From: Ecdyonurus torrentis
Lineage: Eukaryota; Arthropoda; Insecta; Ephemeroptera; Heptageniidae
NCBI GenBank assembly: GCA_949318235.1
Contig: OX439132.1
Location: 21,034,217-21,098,216 of the forward strand
DNA length: 64,000 bases
Direction of reading: 5' to 3'
Shown: positions 15,216-27,530 of the stretch, in pieces
Position numbering within the stretch: the first letter of the stretch is position 1
Layout of the letters: each line of letters begins with the position of its first letter
Notes under the pieces: model-generated
Database searches by the model: none
Told to the model about the DNA's origin: nothing
What the model saw: the letters and a program-made list of their open reading frames with translations, nothing else
Position numbers and translations under genes: made by a program

Positions 15216-15730
15216 AATACCAGACTCTTTAAAGCAAAGCTTTTGAAGTGAACTCATTTTACGTACTGATAAAATAATATATTATTTATAAGCACAAGAA
15301 TATACGTATAAATTAAATCAGCTATAAATTAATATTATTTATTGTACGAGTAAGCTATCACATATTGACAAAATACTTTTTTTTCTTTTATGGGCTAATT
15401 TTTATAATTGCTATTGCATCTAAAATATTTTTTTTAACACAAATAAATGTTAGATAGGTTAAACTATAAATAAGAAAAAAATAATACCGTGCTATTTTTA
15501 TTTATTTATTTTTTTGCGTGTTGTTTGTGGTTGTTTGATGATTATTATACTGTATAGTGAAATCCGAGTAAGAAATAAAATGTTATCTGGTTATATTGTA
15601 AGTTGCTCGGAAGCTGATGCTAAGTTGATGATTCACGATATCATACACAGCAGCTACCTGTACTTCTATATAGCATAAAAGAGAAAGAAAGAGAGGTGAC
15701 GCCTTATTAGCTGATGCTTCTGCTCTGCTG

Positions 15731-15762
15731 TGATAAGATAAGCAGAGGATCTTTTTATCTTC
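15731..15762. promoter_or_regulatory. GATA-motif cluster
   Basis: TGATAAGATAAG (two overlapping GATA sites) and an inverted TTATCTTC 12 bp later, 2.4 kb upstream of noggin. This is a motif observation only. Confidence 0.3.
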
Positions 15763-15807
15763 ATACCTCGCACGAGCGCCACGTCTCCAAGCCAGAAGAT
15801 ATCACGC

Positions 15808-15808
<1 letters not shown>

Positions 15809-15841
<33 letters not shown>
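15809..15841 (+). repeat. (CT)n microsatellite
   Basis: About 16 CT units beside the GATA-motif cluster. Confidence 0.9.
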
Positions 15842-15843
<2 letters not shown>

Positions 15844-16670
15844 AAAAGTGCTTCCATTCCATTACAACTCTAAACCAACAGAGAAATTTTCAACCAGGAA
15901 ATTATCAAAATGTAAAACAAAAGATACTTCTTGCTCATCATAAATTATATAATTCTATTTGTATACTGCATATTTTAAAAATTATTTCATCCAAAAAGAT
16001 TCCTCTCATAAGCACAAAATAAAGTATAAACACGTAGATACTTCCTTTTTTAACTCAATGTACAATTAATATCAATTTATATATATTATAAAAAAAAAAT
16101 TGGAAATCATTTTTAAAGTTACATTTTTAAATTTATCTTATTTATTAAATATTATTAAAAATTAATCTTATATTTTATAAGAAAAAATAAATTACAATAA
16201 TATATAAGTTATCTCATTGTACACAGAAGAATGATGTCACTTATATATTACATTTAATAATTATATCCTACTTAGCTTTAGCTATATTATTTGTCTATAT
16301 TGGCATCATACATTATTTTAAGGTGGACATAGAGATAAAATAGATTGAAAAAGTAAATAACCTAACATGATTGTAGGCAGATATTTCTTGTTCCTCTTCG
16401 CAAGACTAATTACATTATATATGAGGATGCGCTAGCGCGGGAGCAGCTAGCGAAATTATTACTGATACAATATTTACTCAAGTTTGAGCTTGAGTGTGCG
16501 GCAAAGGTAGCTTCAGCAAATATTAGAAGCATGCGCGCAGCACGCGACCCCAACACTGAAAGAATTAATATCATTTTAATTTTACACGGAAAAATTATAA
16601 TATTTAGCACTCTATTAAACCCTTATTTCTATTTAAATATGATATATTATATTTTTCAATTTATATGATA

Positions 16671-17155
16671 ATAGAAGACTTGCAAAAGTAGGTTTAGTGA
16701 GAAAATAAACAAACTCACAGTCCAACAATACTAACTAAGTGCTAGCAGACGACTTACTGTAGTGTTCTTGTCCACATTTAACATGCTTTCTTATGGGGCA
16801 ATGAAGCAGCTATATCTCAAGTTAGCATTATTTTTCAGAGCTTAAATTTTTACTGTAGCTTACTGAGCCTACAAGCTTTTGTCTTCCTGGATTTCAAGTG
16901 ATTTGGTTAAAAAAAAATTTTTTCACCCAATTGACTTCAAATCTAGGAAAACAAAAGCTTTGAGGCTCAGTAAGCTACAGTAAAAATTTCATCTCTGAAA
17001 AATAACTAACTCAAGTTATAGCTGCTGCATTCCACCATAGGAAAGCATATTAAATTGAGACAGGAACACCAAATCGTCTGCTAGCACTTTGTTAGTATTG
17101 TTGGTCTGTGAGTTTGTTTACTTTTTCACTAAACCTACTTTTGCAAGTCTTCTAT
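16671..17155. mobile_element. MITE-like foldback, family A copy 1
   Basis: The outer inverted repeat is AGAAGACTTGCAAAAGTAGG, with imperfect pairing continuing inward past GTTAGTATTGTTGG-type sequence to a central region around AAGCTTTTG. The ends are flanked by TA, compatible with a Tc1/mariner-type target duplication but not proof of it. It has no coding capacity. A second copy is at 60542-61036. Confidence 0.8.
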
Positions 17156-17699
17156 TCTTAAATTTTAATTTCTTTTGTTATCAATTACTTCATTAATTAT
17201 TTAATTAAGATCTTTATTTTGCCTGATTTGACTTCAGCTATTTACAATGCACGGTTGCTTTATATATTATTTTATTAATAATAATGATGATATACATGCA
17301 GATCTATTTTTTATATTAAAAATTAAATTTGATTATCTGGAATTTAAATATATTATATGAGTGTATCCATAGTGCATGTAAATACAATAATAATAAAAAT
17401 GAATTATTTGTTTAATGCATTTTAGAATTTACACCTCCTCATCTTCTTTATTTTATTTTGTGCATAAATGCGTCTATATCCAAATTTAAAAAAAAATTAT
17501 ATATAAAAAACACAATTATTTAGCACAAAAGAAAATAAATAATATTATTTTATTATTTTCATATATTTTGTTTTAAAAAGAAATGTATTAAGAATACATA
17601 TAGAGAAAAAAAAAACTAGTACAGTGACAGATTTTTATTTAATAGTTTTTCTAGCCAACACGTATTGTATAGTGATAACGAGACTTCATAGTAATGTCA

Positions 17700-17860
17700 G
17701 AACATGAGTGACTGATGTAGCGGTGATGTCAACACTTTTGTGACGTGAACCTAATGAGGCGTGACACTGACGTACTTGTCACGCAAATTACCGCCACAGA
17801 CAGAGCTAGAAAGTATTGTGATTGAAAAATCAACTCTCTTCTGACGTCGAGAAATAGATA
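17700..17860. promoter_or_regulatory. Cluster of TGACG half-sites upstream of noggin
   Basis: Within 160 bp there are several TGACG/CGTCA-type half-sites (around 17740, 17762, 17770, 17779 and 17842), and base composition is more balanced than in the flanks. It lies 300-450 bp upstream of the noggin coding exon and could be a promoter, a first-exon region or an enhancer. The assignment is inferred from position and motif density only. Confidence 0.3.
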
Positions 17861-18077
17861 CATAGAGAAACTAAAAGTACGCCCTCTTAACAAATTTTTT
17901 GTGATAAAATTAGAGCATTACGTAATATCAGTAATAATATAAAGTGAATTATTTAATTCAATATAATGAGACGTTTAACATTCATTTTCTACCTTACTTA
18001 AAATTAATTATCATATCATTTGATGTGACTTAATGGTAAAAGTTTAAAAAATATATATATGATCGACTTTTCCGGTT

Positions 18078-18100
18078 CCCCCCTCCCCCCCCCCCCCCCC
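18078..18100 (+). repeat. Poly-C tract with one T, in the presumed noggin 5' intron
   Basis: Twenty-three bases of C interrupted by a single T, about 70 bp before the splice acceptor. Similar C-runs occur at 7019-7034, 20785-20800 and 63472-63488. They stand out in such AT-rich DNA. Confidence 0.85.
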
Positions 18101-18146
18101 GTAAACAAAATGTTTTCCCTGATAATTGTATGCACACCGATGTTAT

Positions 18147-18168
18147 ATTTGTTTATTTATTGTTTCAG
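18147..18168 (+). other. Splice acceptor abutting the noggin start codon
   Basis: A T-rich tract ends in TTTCAG immediately before the noggin ATG. This implies a 5'UTR intron with a non-coding first exon somewhere upstream; I could not identify that exon or its donor. Vertebrate noggin is usually intronless in its coding region, which this arrangement keeps. Confidence 0.7.
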
Positions 18169-18981
18169 ATGCACGTGTCAAGCACATGGTGGGCGTGGCT
18201 ACTGGTTATGGTGGCACTGCCACCCACTCTCCTCGCAGGACGACATAAGCACACTGGTCGCGATGACCGAGTGTTAAGCAATGATAGCGGTGATCTTCTT
18301 TTCTCACGTGGGGGTTCCCCTCATGATTATGGTCTTCGAGCAAGTTCCCCTATCGATACCCCTCTTCTAGTGGAATCACCTAGTAAAATTTATGATCCAA
18401 GACCGCAAGATGTTAATTTAGAACTACTTAAAGAAAAAATGGGCAAAAACTTTGATCCAAAATTTATGTCTATACATCGACCTACACATTTTCGAAATCA
18501 TTCCCAATTACCGGGATATTATGATTATGACTTTCCTTTTCGTAAGAATCGTCGAGGACGTTTACTAGCTCGAGAACCTGAAGAGTTACCTGAATGGTTA
18601 AGACAACTTAGGTTCAGGTATATATGGTTGCCTGATGGTACTAAAGCTAAGACAACAGTTGGTGGAGCTAAATTGGAGAAAAAGTTACAGAATTATCTGT
18701 GGGCTCACACTAGTTGTCCTGTAGTATACAGGTGGAGAGATTTTGGTCGCAGATTTTGGCCTCGATGGGTCAAAGAAGGTCATTGTCCTCAGGGTAAGCA
18801 ATCTTGCTCTATTCCTCCAGGAATGACCTGTCAACAAGGAGATCAAGAATACAAACCTTTACTGAGGTGGCACTGTCAAAACTTTGAGCAAGCAACTCGT
18901 TGCCAGTGGCTCAAAATCCACTACCCTATTGTAACAAAGTGCACATGCAAGTGCCCATCAGCAGGTACAGGATACCAATAA
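18169..18981 (+). CDS. nog: Noggin, secreted BMP antagonist (single coding exon, 270 aa)
   Basis: Noggin binds BMP ligands outside the cell and blocks their receptors. The 270-aa product begins with a signal peptide (hydrophobic about residues 6-23). Residues 61-100 carry the conserved N-terminal segment with the IYDP and NFDPKFM motifs that matches the BMP-contacting clip of vertebrate noggins. A basic stretch (about 125-131, RKNRRGR) resembles the heparin-binding region. The C-terminal half from residue 178 is the cystine-knot domain with the family signature CPVVYRWRDFGRRFWPRWV (183-201). It has nine cysteines (183, 206, 213, 221, 236, 245, 258, 260, 262), as in vertebrate noggin, where the odd one joins the dimer. 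Possible N-glycosylation sites are N38 and N110. I chose the ATG at 18169 because it directly follows a pyrimidine-rich tract ending in CAG and puts the signal peptide at the N-terminus. An in-frame ATG at 18130 lies inside that presumed intron. No frameshift or stop is seen, so the gene looks functional. Confidence 0.95.
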   Translation: MHVSSTWWAWLLVMVALPPTLLAGRHKHTGRDDRVLSNDSGDLLFSRGGSPHDYGLRASSPIDTPLLVESPSKIYDPRPQDVNLELLKEKMGKNFDPKFMSIHRPTHFRNHSQLPGYYDYDFPFRKNRRGRLLAREPEELPEWLRQLRFRYIWLPDGTKAKTTVGGAKLEKKLQNYLWAHTSCPVVYRWRDFGRRFWPRWVKEGHCPQGKQSCSIPPGMTCQQGDQEYKPLLRWHCQNFEQATRCQWLKIHYPIVTKCTCKCPSAGTGYQ

Positions 18982-21900
18982 ATTGTGAAAAAATATATAT
19001 ATATACATATAAAAAATACTTACACATAATGGCGAAATACAAAAAAGGATGAGCCTTTTTTGTAATTTTTTTTGTATAAATATTAAAAAAATCATAAATC
19101 TATATAGGATTCTCTCGTTCTCTAAATGTAAAGCAAATTCTTGCTGATAAAATTTGCTATTAGAGTTGATGAGAGCCTTAAATATATATCGAACAGTTAT
19201 TTTTACCAGTATCTGATAAAAGAAATATCCATACCACCACTTTTTATTCCGACTCTTTACATTCAATTAAAGAAAAAAAAAATTCATGAATTTATGTATT
19301 TGGAATATCTTTTTGAGTCATGTTCTTTCCTCAGAAACTGTAAAAAATAAAAGCTGAACGTATGTTTAAATAAGCAAATATATAAAGGAGAAACTGAAGT
19401 AGAAGGAAAGGCCATACAGAGTCGAGAACAGAAAATAATAAGACATTATACTAAGCATTTGCTATATATTTATGTAGCTTTACGTTGTCACTATGTAGTT
19501 ACCTCAATATTATGTATATAATGTAAAAATAATACGAAGTTAATATTCAATGTTTGTTAAAATATAAGTGAAATACGGTACCATAAAAAAAATAGTTCGA
19601 TTATGGAGAAGAAAAAAAAAAAAAAAAAAAAAAAAGAAAGAAAGAAAAAGAAGAAGATATATTACGCTCCTCGAGTTGAGAATTTTAAAATGAAAATCGA
19701 ACGCTTATACTCTATTTCTTCCTCTAATAAATATGTTTTCAAAGAAAATTTACGATGTAGAGCAAATACAAAAATGTAAGAAGGATGGAGTTGCAGAGAG
19801 ACGCTAACAAATTCGAATAATTTTCGAAATTATAATTTGTGATTTTTTTTTATTACACCATTACGAAAGTCAATGAATTTATTGAATATTTTACTCATAA
19901 AAAAATACCTAAAATACTCTAACGAGTGAATTTATGTTCAGTGAAATCTAATGGAGAAATGCATTTTATTACATTTACAATTAATTCATAACGACGGGAC
20001 ACAAATTCTATCGTTGGAGCATCCAAATCATAATTTACCAAAATATTTCATTATTACCATATTAAATATTTATTTGGTGCTACTTATAATTATTTAAAAT
20101 GAAAGTACAATTGAGCAAGATTTTTTTTAAACCGTTTTATATTACATATTAATATTTTTGAATCTGAATCTATCTCATTTTGAAATTAAATAATTTATTG
20201 TTACAGATTATACAAACAACAAACACAGAATATAGTACTGAATTATCAAAAATAATAATAATAATAAACATTTCATTCAAAGATACCATTTCTTATTTAT
20301 TGCATTTACAATTTTTACCTCATTTTTTTTGTGTATTTATATTAATTTAATAATATTAAACTAAATTATATTATGTGTACTTATATAGCACAAAATATTT
20401 TTTATAATTTATTTTGTGAAATATTTTTTTACTGAATCTCTACTGCAACTTCACTCCATTTTTTGCAAAACAGTATATCACTGGTTTATTTGTCATAGAA
20501 ATGCAGACAAAATTTATAAATAATTATATTTTCAGTCATGCGTAATGTACTTTTTTCTCCCCCTTCCCTCCTCCCCTAAAATTTACTATATTTTAAACAA
20601 GAAAATTACTCGTTTATAATTAATTACCTTCATATTGGAAAATATTAACGTGGCGGCGAAGATATATTAAAAAACAAAAACAAATTTATGATTGTCGCGC
20701 ATGATCCTATTAACATTTACAAAAATATTTGTGCAAAATTATTTGGAGATTTATACTCAGCAACTGTATTGTGTGTAGTTTTTCTCCCCCCCCCCCCCCC
20801 CATCTCCCACCCCATTTGTATTAGCAAAATAATGAATAAAATAATATTAACTGTAATCAATTAATTTTGTAATAGATACTAGTCACAAAGTAATCATAAT
20901 AAGCAATAATTAATGTGTATAAAAAATACAATAAATATTAATTATAATAATCTATAGTTAAATATATGATAAAAAAAATTGTATAAATATAATAGATTGT
21001 GTAAGAATATAAATATAAAAAAATTAGAGCTAAGTTTTTACATTCCTCATTCATTTCTAACTTAATTTATTATTTAATTTTTTTTGTTTTTCAATTCTTA
21101 AAATAAAAATAAAAAGTTATGAATCAGAAATTCAGTCATGTTGAGATCATTTTGTTTTCCTGTTCTTTATTTCAGATAATTAACCATTAATTTTAGTTAC
21201 TCTTTTTGAGTTACTTTTTTTCCCCTTTCTTTGCATTATTGAAAAAAGTGGTATTATTTTTTTTCTGTACGATTATGATATTTATTGTAACATTTCAAAC
21301 AGTATCAACAACATCAGTTATTATTTTCAACAGCATTTTTTTTTTATTATAAACTTTATTATATTTTTATACTTAATTTAAAGTTTTTATTTTTTATTTG
21401 TTTATTCAGATCAATAAAAATTGCACTGTAGTTAAATACTTTTAGATATACCATATTCTGAGATTTTGAATGCGGAAAGCTATTTTATGGTTAAGTTGAA
21501 ATGTTTTAAAATACAATTTCTGATTGATATATTTTTAGCCCCTCTTACAAGTTCCACGTTTAATTACTTATATATTTAAAAAAATTGTTTAGCTTAATAA
21601 TGAAAATAATTATTTATGGTTTCGTAAATCACATCAAATCTTTTGCATTCATGATATTTTATTATCATAAAGCTTATTTTTGGTATAAAATTATTTAATT
21701 GGTATATATATGTAATATGGTTACTGCAGAAATTTGTTTCATAATTCATATATTATTCAACAAACTTTAATGAATTACATTACAAAGTAAATATTTGTGC
21801 TGAAACATTGTAGAATTTAAGACCTTATAAAATAAAAAGTGAGGCTTTATTTTCAACATATTTTCTGCAGTTTCCAATTTTAAATTCCATTAATTTGAAT

Positions 21901-23239
21901 TAAATACTATATCTTAAAAAAATAGCTGGACTCACTTGACGATTTTTCGTTCTTTTTTCAAATTTCAATTTAATAAAAATTATAATTACATTCACTATAG
22001 TTTTAAAATTTGAAAAATAATTTGAAATGGGAATGTCATAAATATCGTTTGGAGAAGCCAACCTCTCACGTGTCTTATTTGGCCATGTTTGGTAAATTAA
22101 ACATTACGGGCTAAAATTTAGTGGCACGTAAATTAATTTTAATGTATTTTATAAAATGAAAATTAAATAAAGTATTATGAATGTGAAAAATAATATTAAT
22201 AATTTTCAGCCAAAGTAAATATCTAAAAATATGTTGTTTTCCAAAGTTTTTAGTTTACAGGAAGAAAACAAATGAATAAGTTTATTTATCTAAATCAAAA
22301 GTAAATATTTTGCATTTAAATTCCCAGGAAATAAAAAATAAATAAAAGTGAAAAAAAAAAAAAAGTGGATTTTTTTTTCAATGACTTTTTATGTTGAAAT
22401 TTTGGTGAACTTTTAACAATAAAGTAAAAAAAGTCACTACGCGTTGCATGTGTAGTGTACAATTAAGTGATTTTGATGTTAAGTAATTAAATAGTGTTGA
22501 TTTAGCGAATATTTCAATGTTTGTCAATCTAAGCACAAAATAATAATAATAAAAAAATAATAAATATGTTGAAGATTGTTATTGTATCTTGACTGCTTGG
22601 ACGGCAGAAAATTATTCATGTACGTCGTCGCATTGTGCAAACTGATGTGTAGAAATTGTGTAAAATAAATTAAATATTGAGCAATAATAAAACTATACTC
22701 TCTGTAAAAAACTAAAATTATTGTGTGTTTAATTATTTTTATTTTTTATCGTATTATATTTAGCTTAATGTATATCATTTTATTATTTAGTTATATAAAT
22801 TTGAATGTGATAAGTACAATTTTAGATTAAATATAAAAGTATTATGTAAAAGTGTATAATACTTAAATTAAATTTATTATTTGGAGTAATATAAATATGC
22901 GCCATGCTTAATGATTTTTTTTTATAGTTTTTATCTTATAATAATGTCTTGCTGAATAAAAAAACAGGCCTATAAGACATTTTATTTCTAGATTTTTTTT
23001 TAGTTATTTAAATATCAGTTAATAAAGTATCTGAATCAATTAAAAAAATTCTTGAAACATATGAGTTATAAATTTATTAAAAATTGTCAGGCTACACTAT
23101 GAAATGTAATTCGTAGCATTTTTTTTTCTTCTTTTGTGTAAGACTATTAGCTTTGAACTCCATAAGATAGATAATTATATTGATAAATATTGAAGATCTT
23201 GATATTTATATATGTGTGACAAATGAAAAAGAAAAAGGT
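18982..23239. other. Noggin 3' flank, AT-rich
   Basis: Probably includes the noggin 3'UTR in its first part. It contains an A/AAG-rich tract at 19,611-19,655, a poly-C at about 20,785, and otherwise unstructured AT-rich sequence with no recognisable gene. Confidence 0.5.
19346..19351 (+). terminator. Candidate polyadenylation signal for noggin
   Basis: AATAAA about 365 bp after the noggin stop codon. Because the 3' flank is AT-rich, many AATAAA hexamers occur by chance down to 22.7 kb, so the true cleavage site is uncertain. Confidence 0.3.
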
Positions 23240-23440
23240 GTGGATCTATTATTATTATTATTTTTGCATGGGTGAGTGAATGCTGGACCAAGTGATGCTG
23301 GGAAGGTCAGGGTCAAATGACGTCATGGTTCACCATCAACAACAGCAGCAGTATCAGGGTGCGTGCCACGCTTGAGGCGAGAGTGAATCATCGTATGCGG
23401 GAGAACAGCTCCCACATCACGAATATTGCCTTCTGTCTTG
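23240..23440. promoter_or_regulatory. Complex-sequence island with a palindromic CRE
   Basis: About 200 bp of balanced composition containing TGACGTCA (23318-23325) and a short run of CAACAACAGCAGCAG. It lies 4.3 kb downstream of noggin. It has no long reading frame, so it could be a regulatory element or a non-coding exon. Confidence 0.3.
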
Positions 23441-23806
23441 CGATTTATAAACCTAAACAAATTTGTTCATAAAATTGAAAATAAATCTCAGCTTATAAAT
23501 CAAAAATAAAAATAAAAAAACTAACTGCGTATATAACTTGAATTAAATTTATATATTATTATTTTTTATTATATTCCTCAAGCAATAAGTATATAGAAAA
23601 AAGAAAGAAAAAAAGATATAGAAATATATGAAAAAGAGTAATGACAAAATATATATAACTAATGTATAGTTCAGTCAAGTCACATTAAAATAATTACATA
23701 TGTAACCGCAGCTGGCTAATTTATTTAACCTGGCAAATCATGCCAAAAGTAATGAACGCAAATTTTCTTCTCAGAGCATAATAATAATGTGTTATTACAA
23801 TATACA

Positions 23807-23921
<115 letters not shown>

Positions 23922-24968
23922 GGTATACCAGTAAAGATCTACATGTTGATTTATATGTATGTATTTATTGTTCTCTTATGTCGAGTTCAGTATTCAACTT
24001 TTCAACTTTTATAATTTTTTTTTTTTTTTTTTTTTTTTTTTACATCCTGAACATTTGACAGGATAGTGTTTAGGTTGAACGTATAGTAGAATAATAATCT
24101 GCATAATGTAATTTATAAAAATTCCATAACTACGGTAAACGGTAAAGTAAAACGTCCTCCTATTACCATAAATAACATAATTTTTTCCCCTATTCTGAGT
24201 AACTTGTGCGTACAGAAACTTAGAAACAGATTATTTTGAAACATTTATTCTATTAACTTATTGACTTAATTAATGGAAACTTTATAATTACAGTAAAGCT
24301 ATAAATAAATAAATAAAAAATAAATGGTATTTTGAGAATCTTACATATAACGCAATAAAATAAAATTTTATGCCAGTGTCTTCTTACATATTATATACAC
24401 TCATTAGTTATTAGAAATAATTTAAATCATAATTAAGAAATGGCAAAAAAAGTTACAAAATAGAAAAATAAAATGAAAAACTTCATAAATAATATTTTAA
24501 AATTTTGCGGCAGCTCTTTGAATACTTTGTCATAATAAAAAAGGAATTTTAAATGCTTTTTACATTTTTTTTTTAACTTTTTGGAGAAAAGAAAAAAAAA
24601 GGTGAAGAAAATGTAACCGAAAATTATTATATATTTAGGAAACAAAATTTAGATGTTTGTCGTGGGGATAAATAATATATATTTATTTTAAATATAAGTA
24701 TGACAATAGTGATTAGCGCGTGCCGTGCCATGAACCTATGGGTCACACGAAGAGGGGGATCGAGATTGGGATATGGGCGCGCCGCCACACAGGCAGGCAG
24801 GCAGGCCAATTAGTCCGCGAATACATCATTGTTATGTAGCGGACAATTTCTTTGTCACAACGCAATTACAAATATACATTCCACATTTGGAGTATGTAAT
24901 TTAGAAGAGACGAAGAAGAAGGCGAAATATTTGACTAATTTGCGTGACAAGAGAGCGATGTGAAGGTC

Positions 24969-24969
<1 letters not shown>

Positions 24970-25014
<45 letters not shown>
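24970..25014 (+). repeat. (GA)n microsatellite
   Basis: About 22 GA units. Confidence 0.93.
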
Positions 25015-25021
<7 letters not shown>

Positions 25022-25299
25022 GGTCTGTGAGAAGCAGTATAATAATAATCTAGATTCTAGAGCGAGTTCCTGACTATATAGATAGATACATCCATATAGT
25101 ATTTTCAAATATTAAAATAACACATTTAAAATAAAAACTCTTCAAATTTTGTATTATCAAGTCTGCAACACAAAGAGGCTAATTACGATGAACTATTGAT
25201 ACTGATAATTACTCACAACTCACAATAATAATAATTGAATGAATTATTATCGAAATATAAAACTACTCAATATACAATAGTCACTCACTGTAAAGCCTA

Positions 25300-25426
25300 T
25301 AGGATAGCGATCCTTTCTTAGCGATTTTCTTAGCGCAGTGATAAAGTTTGGACAATACTAACTTTACGGACGCTATCGCAGGGGTGGGATAACAATTGTG
25401 ATAAGAAATGACCGCTGTCTTGAGCT
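25300..25426. mobile_element. Short element, family D copy 2 (one end preserved)
   Basis: The right end GCTGTCTTGAGCT and inner TTCTTATCAC/GATAGCG-like segments match the copy at 51248-51378. The left end is diverged or lost. Its right end overlaps the start of the next foldback by a few bases. Confidence 0.5.
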
Positions 25427-25786
25427 TAAAGAGGAAGTTCAGGGGTTACAACATGGCGTTACAACATGGCTTCTTCAATGTTAGATAATAAGAAGAACTG
25501 TTCAGAAACTCACATATGATGACCCAAAGCCCTTCCTTAGCCCCATGGTAGCCCCTTAAACTTGCGTTCATCCTGCGAGATATGCAACCCGCTACAACAT
25601 TTTCTATAGTAAAGTCGTAACTATGACGTAAAAGATTCGGGACGGGTTGCATATCTCGCAGGATGATCATGAATTTGCGGGGCTACGGAAGGGCTTTGGG
25701 TCATCATATGTGAGTTTATGAACAGTTCTTCTCATTATCTAACATTGAAGAAGGCATGTTGTAACCCCTGAACTTCCTCTTTAAGC
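25424..25786. mobile_element. 363-bp foldback with long near-perfect arms
   Basis: The arms begin GCTTAAAGAGGAAGTTCAGG and run about 160 bp each, pairing almost base for base (for example CACATATGATGACCCAAAGC and its inverse) around a centre near 25,605. The low divergence between the arms suggests a recent insertion or gene conversion. No coding capacity. Confidence 0.85.
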
Positions 25787-25912
25787 TGCAACACCCTGTA
25801 AGCTGCAACGCTAACTAACTAGTTAAACCTTATAGTTAAGTTGTTATTTTGATTGTTGCAACAATTAAAAAAAGATAACTAAGGTTTAACTAGAGGTTGC
25901 AACTTACAGCCA
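25784..25912. mobile_element. Short foldback with GCTGCAAC / GTTGCAAC ends
   Basis: Inner arms CTAGTTAAACCTTATAGTTA and its approximate inverse (25875-25895) flank TTGTTATTTTGATTGTTGCA. The same inner sequence recurs at about 15180-15210. It abuts the 25424-25786 element directly. Confidence 0.6.
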
Positions 25913-26753
25913 ATGACATTTATATTTCAAATAATAATAATAGAAAATTAGAAATCTAAATAATAAGATGGGACAAAAATGCAAACTATTTTAAGATCAA
26001 AACATTTTGATGCGTTTTTTTTTTTTTTTTTTTTTTTTTTTTTGGAACCCTTATACATGTCAAATAGTTTCTGTATTTTTTACGATCTAATTCTTCCGTC
26101 GTAAACATAAAAGTTTGTAAATTTTCTGCAGGTTTGTTTGTGAATACTTTCTCGCTTACTCGCAGATTATATTGATGACTATAGAATTTCTTGGCACTTG
26201 CCAAATTTTTTTAAAAAAACAACAGAGTTTTTTTTTTTCTGTAAGCTTTTACATATACTTTTTTGTTTTAAACAGTATTAATGGTTTTATAGGTAAAACT
26301 TTAAGTTGATTGTTTTTTTGTTTTTTTACATCATCTTCTTTGATTTTTTTTTATCACTTATTGGGTGCACTCAATATTTCAAGAAATATGTCTGCATTAT
26401 TTTCAACTATGACGTGTATTTTCCTTGTATAATTGAAATAAAAATTTTAAGTGAAGTATTTTTGAACGCCAAGTTTTATGTTCTTAAAATATGCACTCTA
26501 TGAATGCAAATTTTCATAGTCATGCAAATTACATGCATACTTTACAAAGGGGCTCAAAACTCCATTAGATATTTTGTATATTAGAATTCAAGAAAATATA
26601 TGGAAAAAGAATACACATACCAGATTATACATATAGAACATAGAATAATAACAAAAATAGTCTGCTTGCTCTATACATTAAAAATAGTTTTGCCATAATA
26701 CATGTTTTCACAATAAAAGTAAAAGTTTGTCTGACTTAAATGTACTAAAAAAG

Positions 26754-27340
26754 CAGACTTGGTCACGTTACTAATTTTTTGTAACTTCATTACGTTACTC
26801 ACTATTTCACGAAAAAATAATGACACTACGTTACCAGTTACAGTTTTTGAAAAGTAATAACGTAATGACACTACGTTACTCACTACTCTTAAAAGAAGTG
26901 CAGCTACTCTTAGCATTACTTTACTTTATTTACTTCCAATAAAAATATTTTTTAAAAAATGTTGAAAATATTGCTTTTTTTTCCGATAAATTATAAATAG
27001 AGAGATTTAAACCAAAATCAGAACCGTAATTTTGAATTACTATATATATAATGACGAAAGCATATTTATTTATGTATTATATATTTAGAAGCTTATTTCT
27101 TTCAGTGCCTAAAAAATATTAGAAAGTAGTGTCGTTATTACATTATCAAATATTATTTGAAAAAGTAACGCATTACCGTACGCGTTACTGCTACCAAAAA
27201 GTAATGACGTTACGTTATTTATAAACAATATAAAGTATAAGTACACCTTGGTGTTTAATAAATAAATAAAAAAAAAATAAACAAAAAGTAGTGTACTTTT
27301 GTGACGTCGTCACTTGTAACGTCGTTACTGACCAAGTCTG
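26754..27340. mobile_element. Non-autonomous DNA transposon rich in GTAACG subrepeats
   Basis: The ends CAGACTTGGT and ACCAAGTCTG are perfect 10-bp inverted repeats. Both flanking 100-160 bp carry many GTTAC/GTAAC cores with CGTTA variants, a pattern seen in some hAT-type elements. The AT-rich centre has no transposase. The hAT assignment is tentative. Confidence 0.65.
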
Positions 27341-27392
27341 TAAAAAAGAGAGTTATAGACATACAATATAATTTTAAACAAAATTTGTTTGA

Positions 27393-27399
<7 letters not shown>

Positions 27400-27488
<89 letters not shown>

Positions 27489-27499
27489 ATAGAGAGAGA

Positions 27500-27530
<31 letters not shown>
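27400..27530 (+). repeat. (GA)n microsatellite, compound
   Basis: About 42 perfect GA units, then an imperfect tail with AGAAGAGA and GATA interruptions. It begins 60 bp after the 26754-27340 element. Confidence 0.95.

Noticed and set aside
18130..18168. Extending noggin to the upstream in-frame ATG at 18130
   Set aside because: The 13 extra codons coincide with a pyrimidine-rich splice acceptor ending in CAG, and the signal peptide starts naturally at the ATG at 18169.
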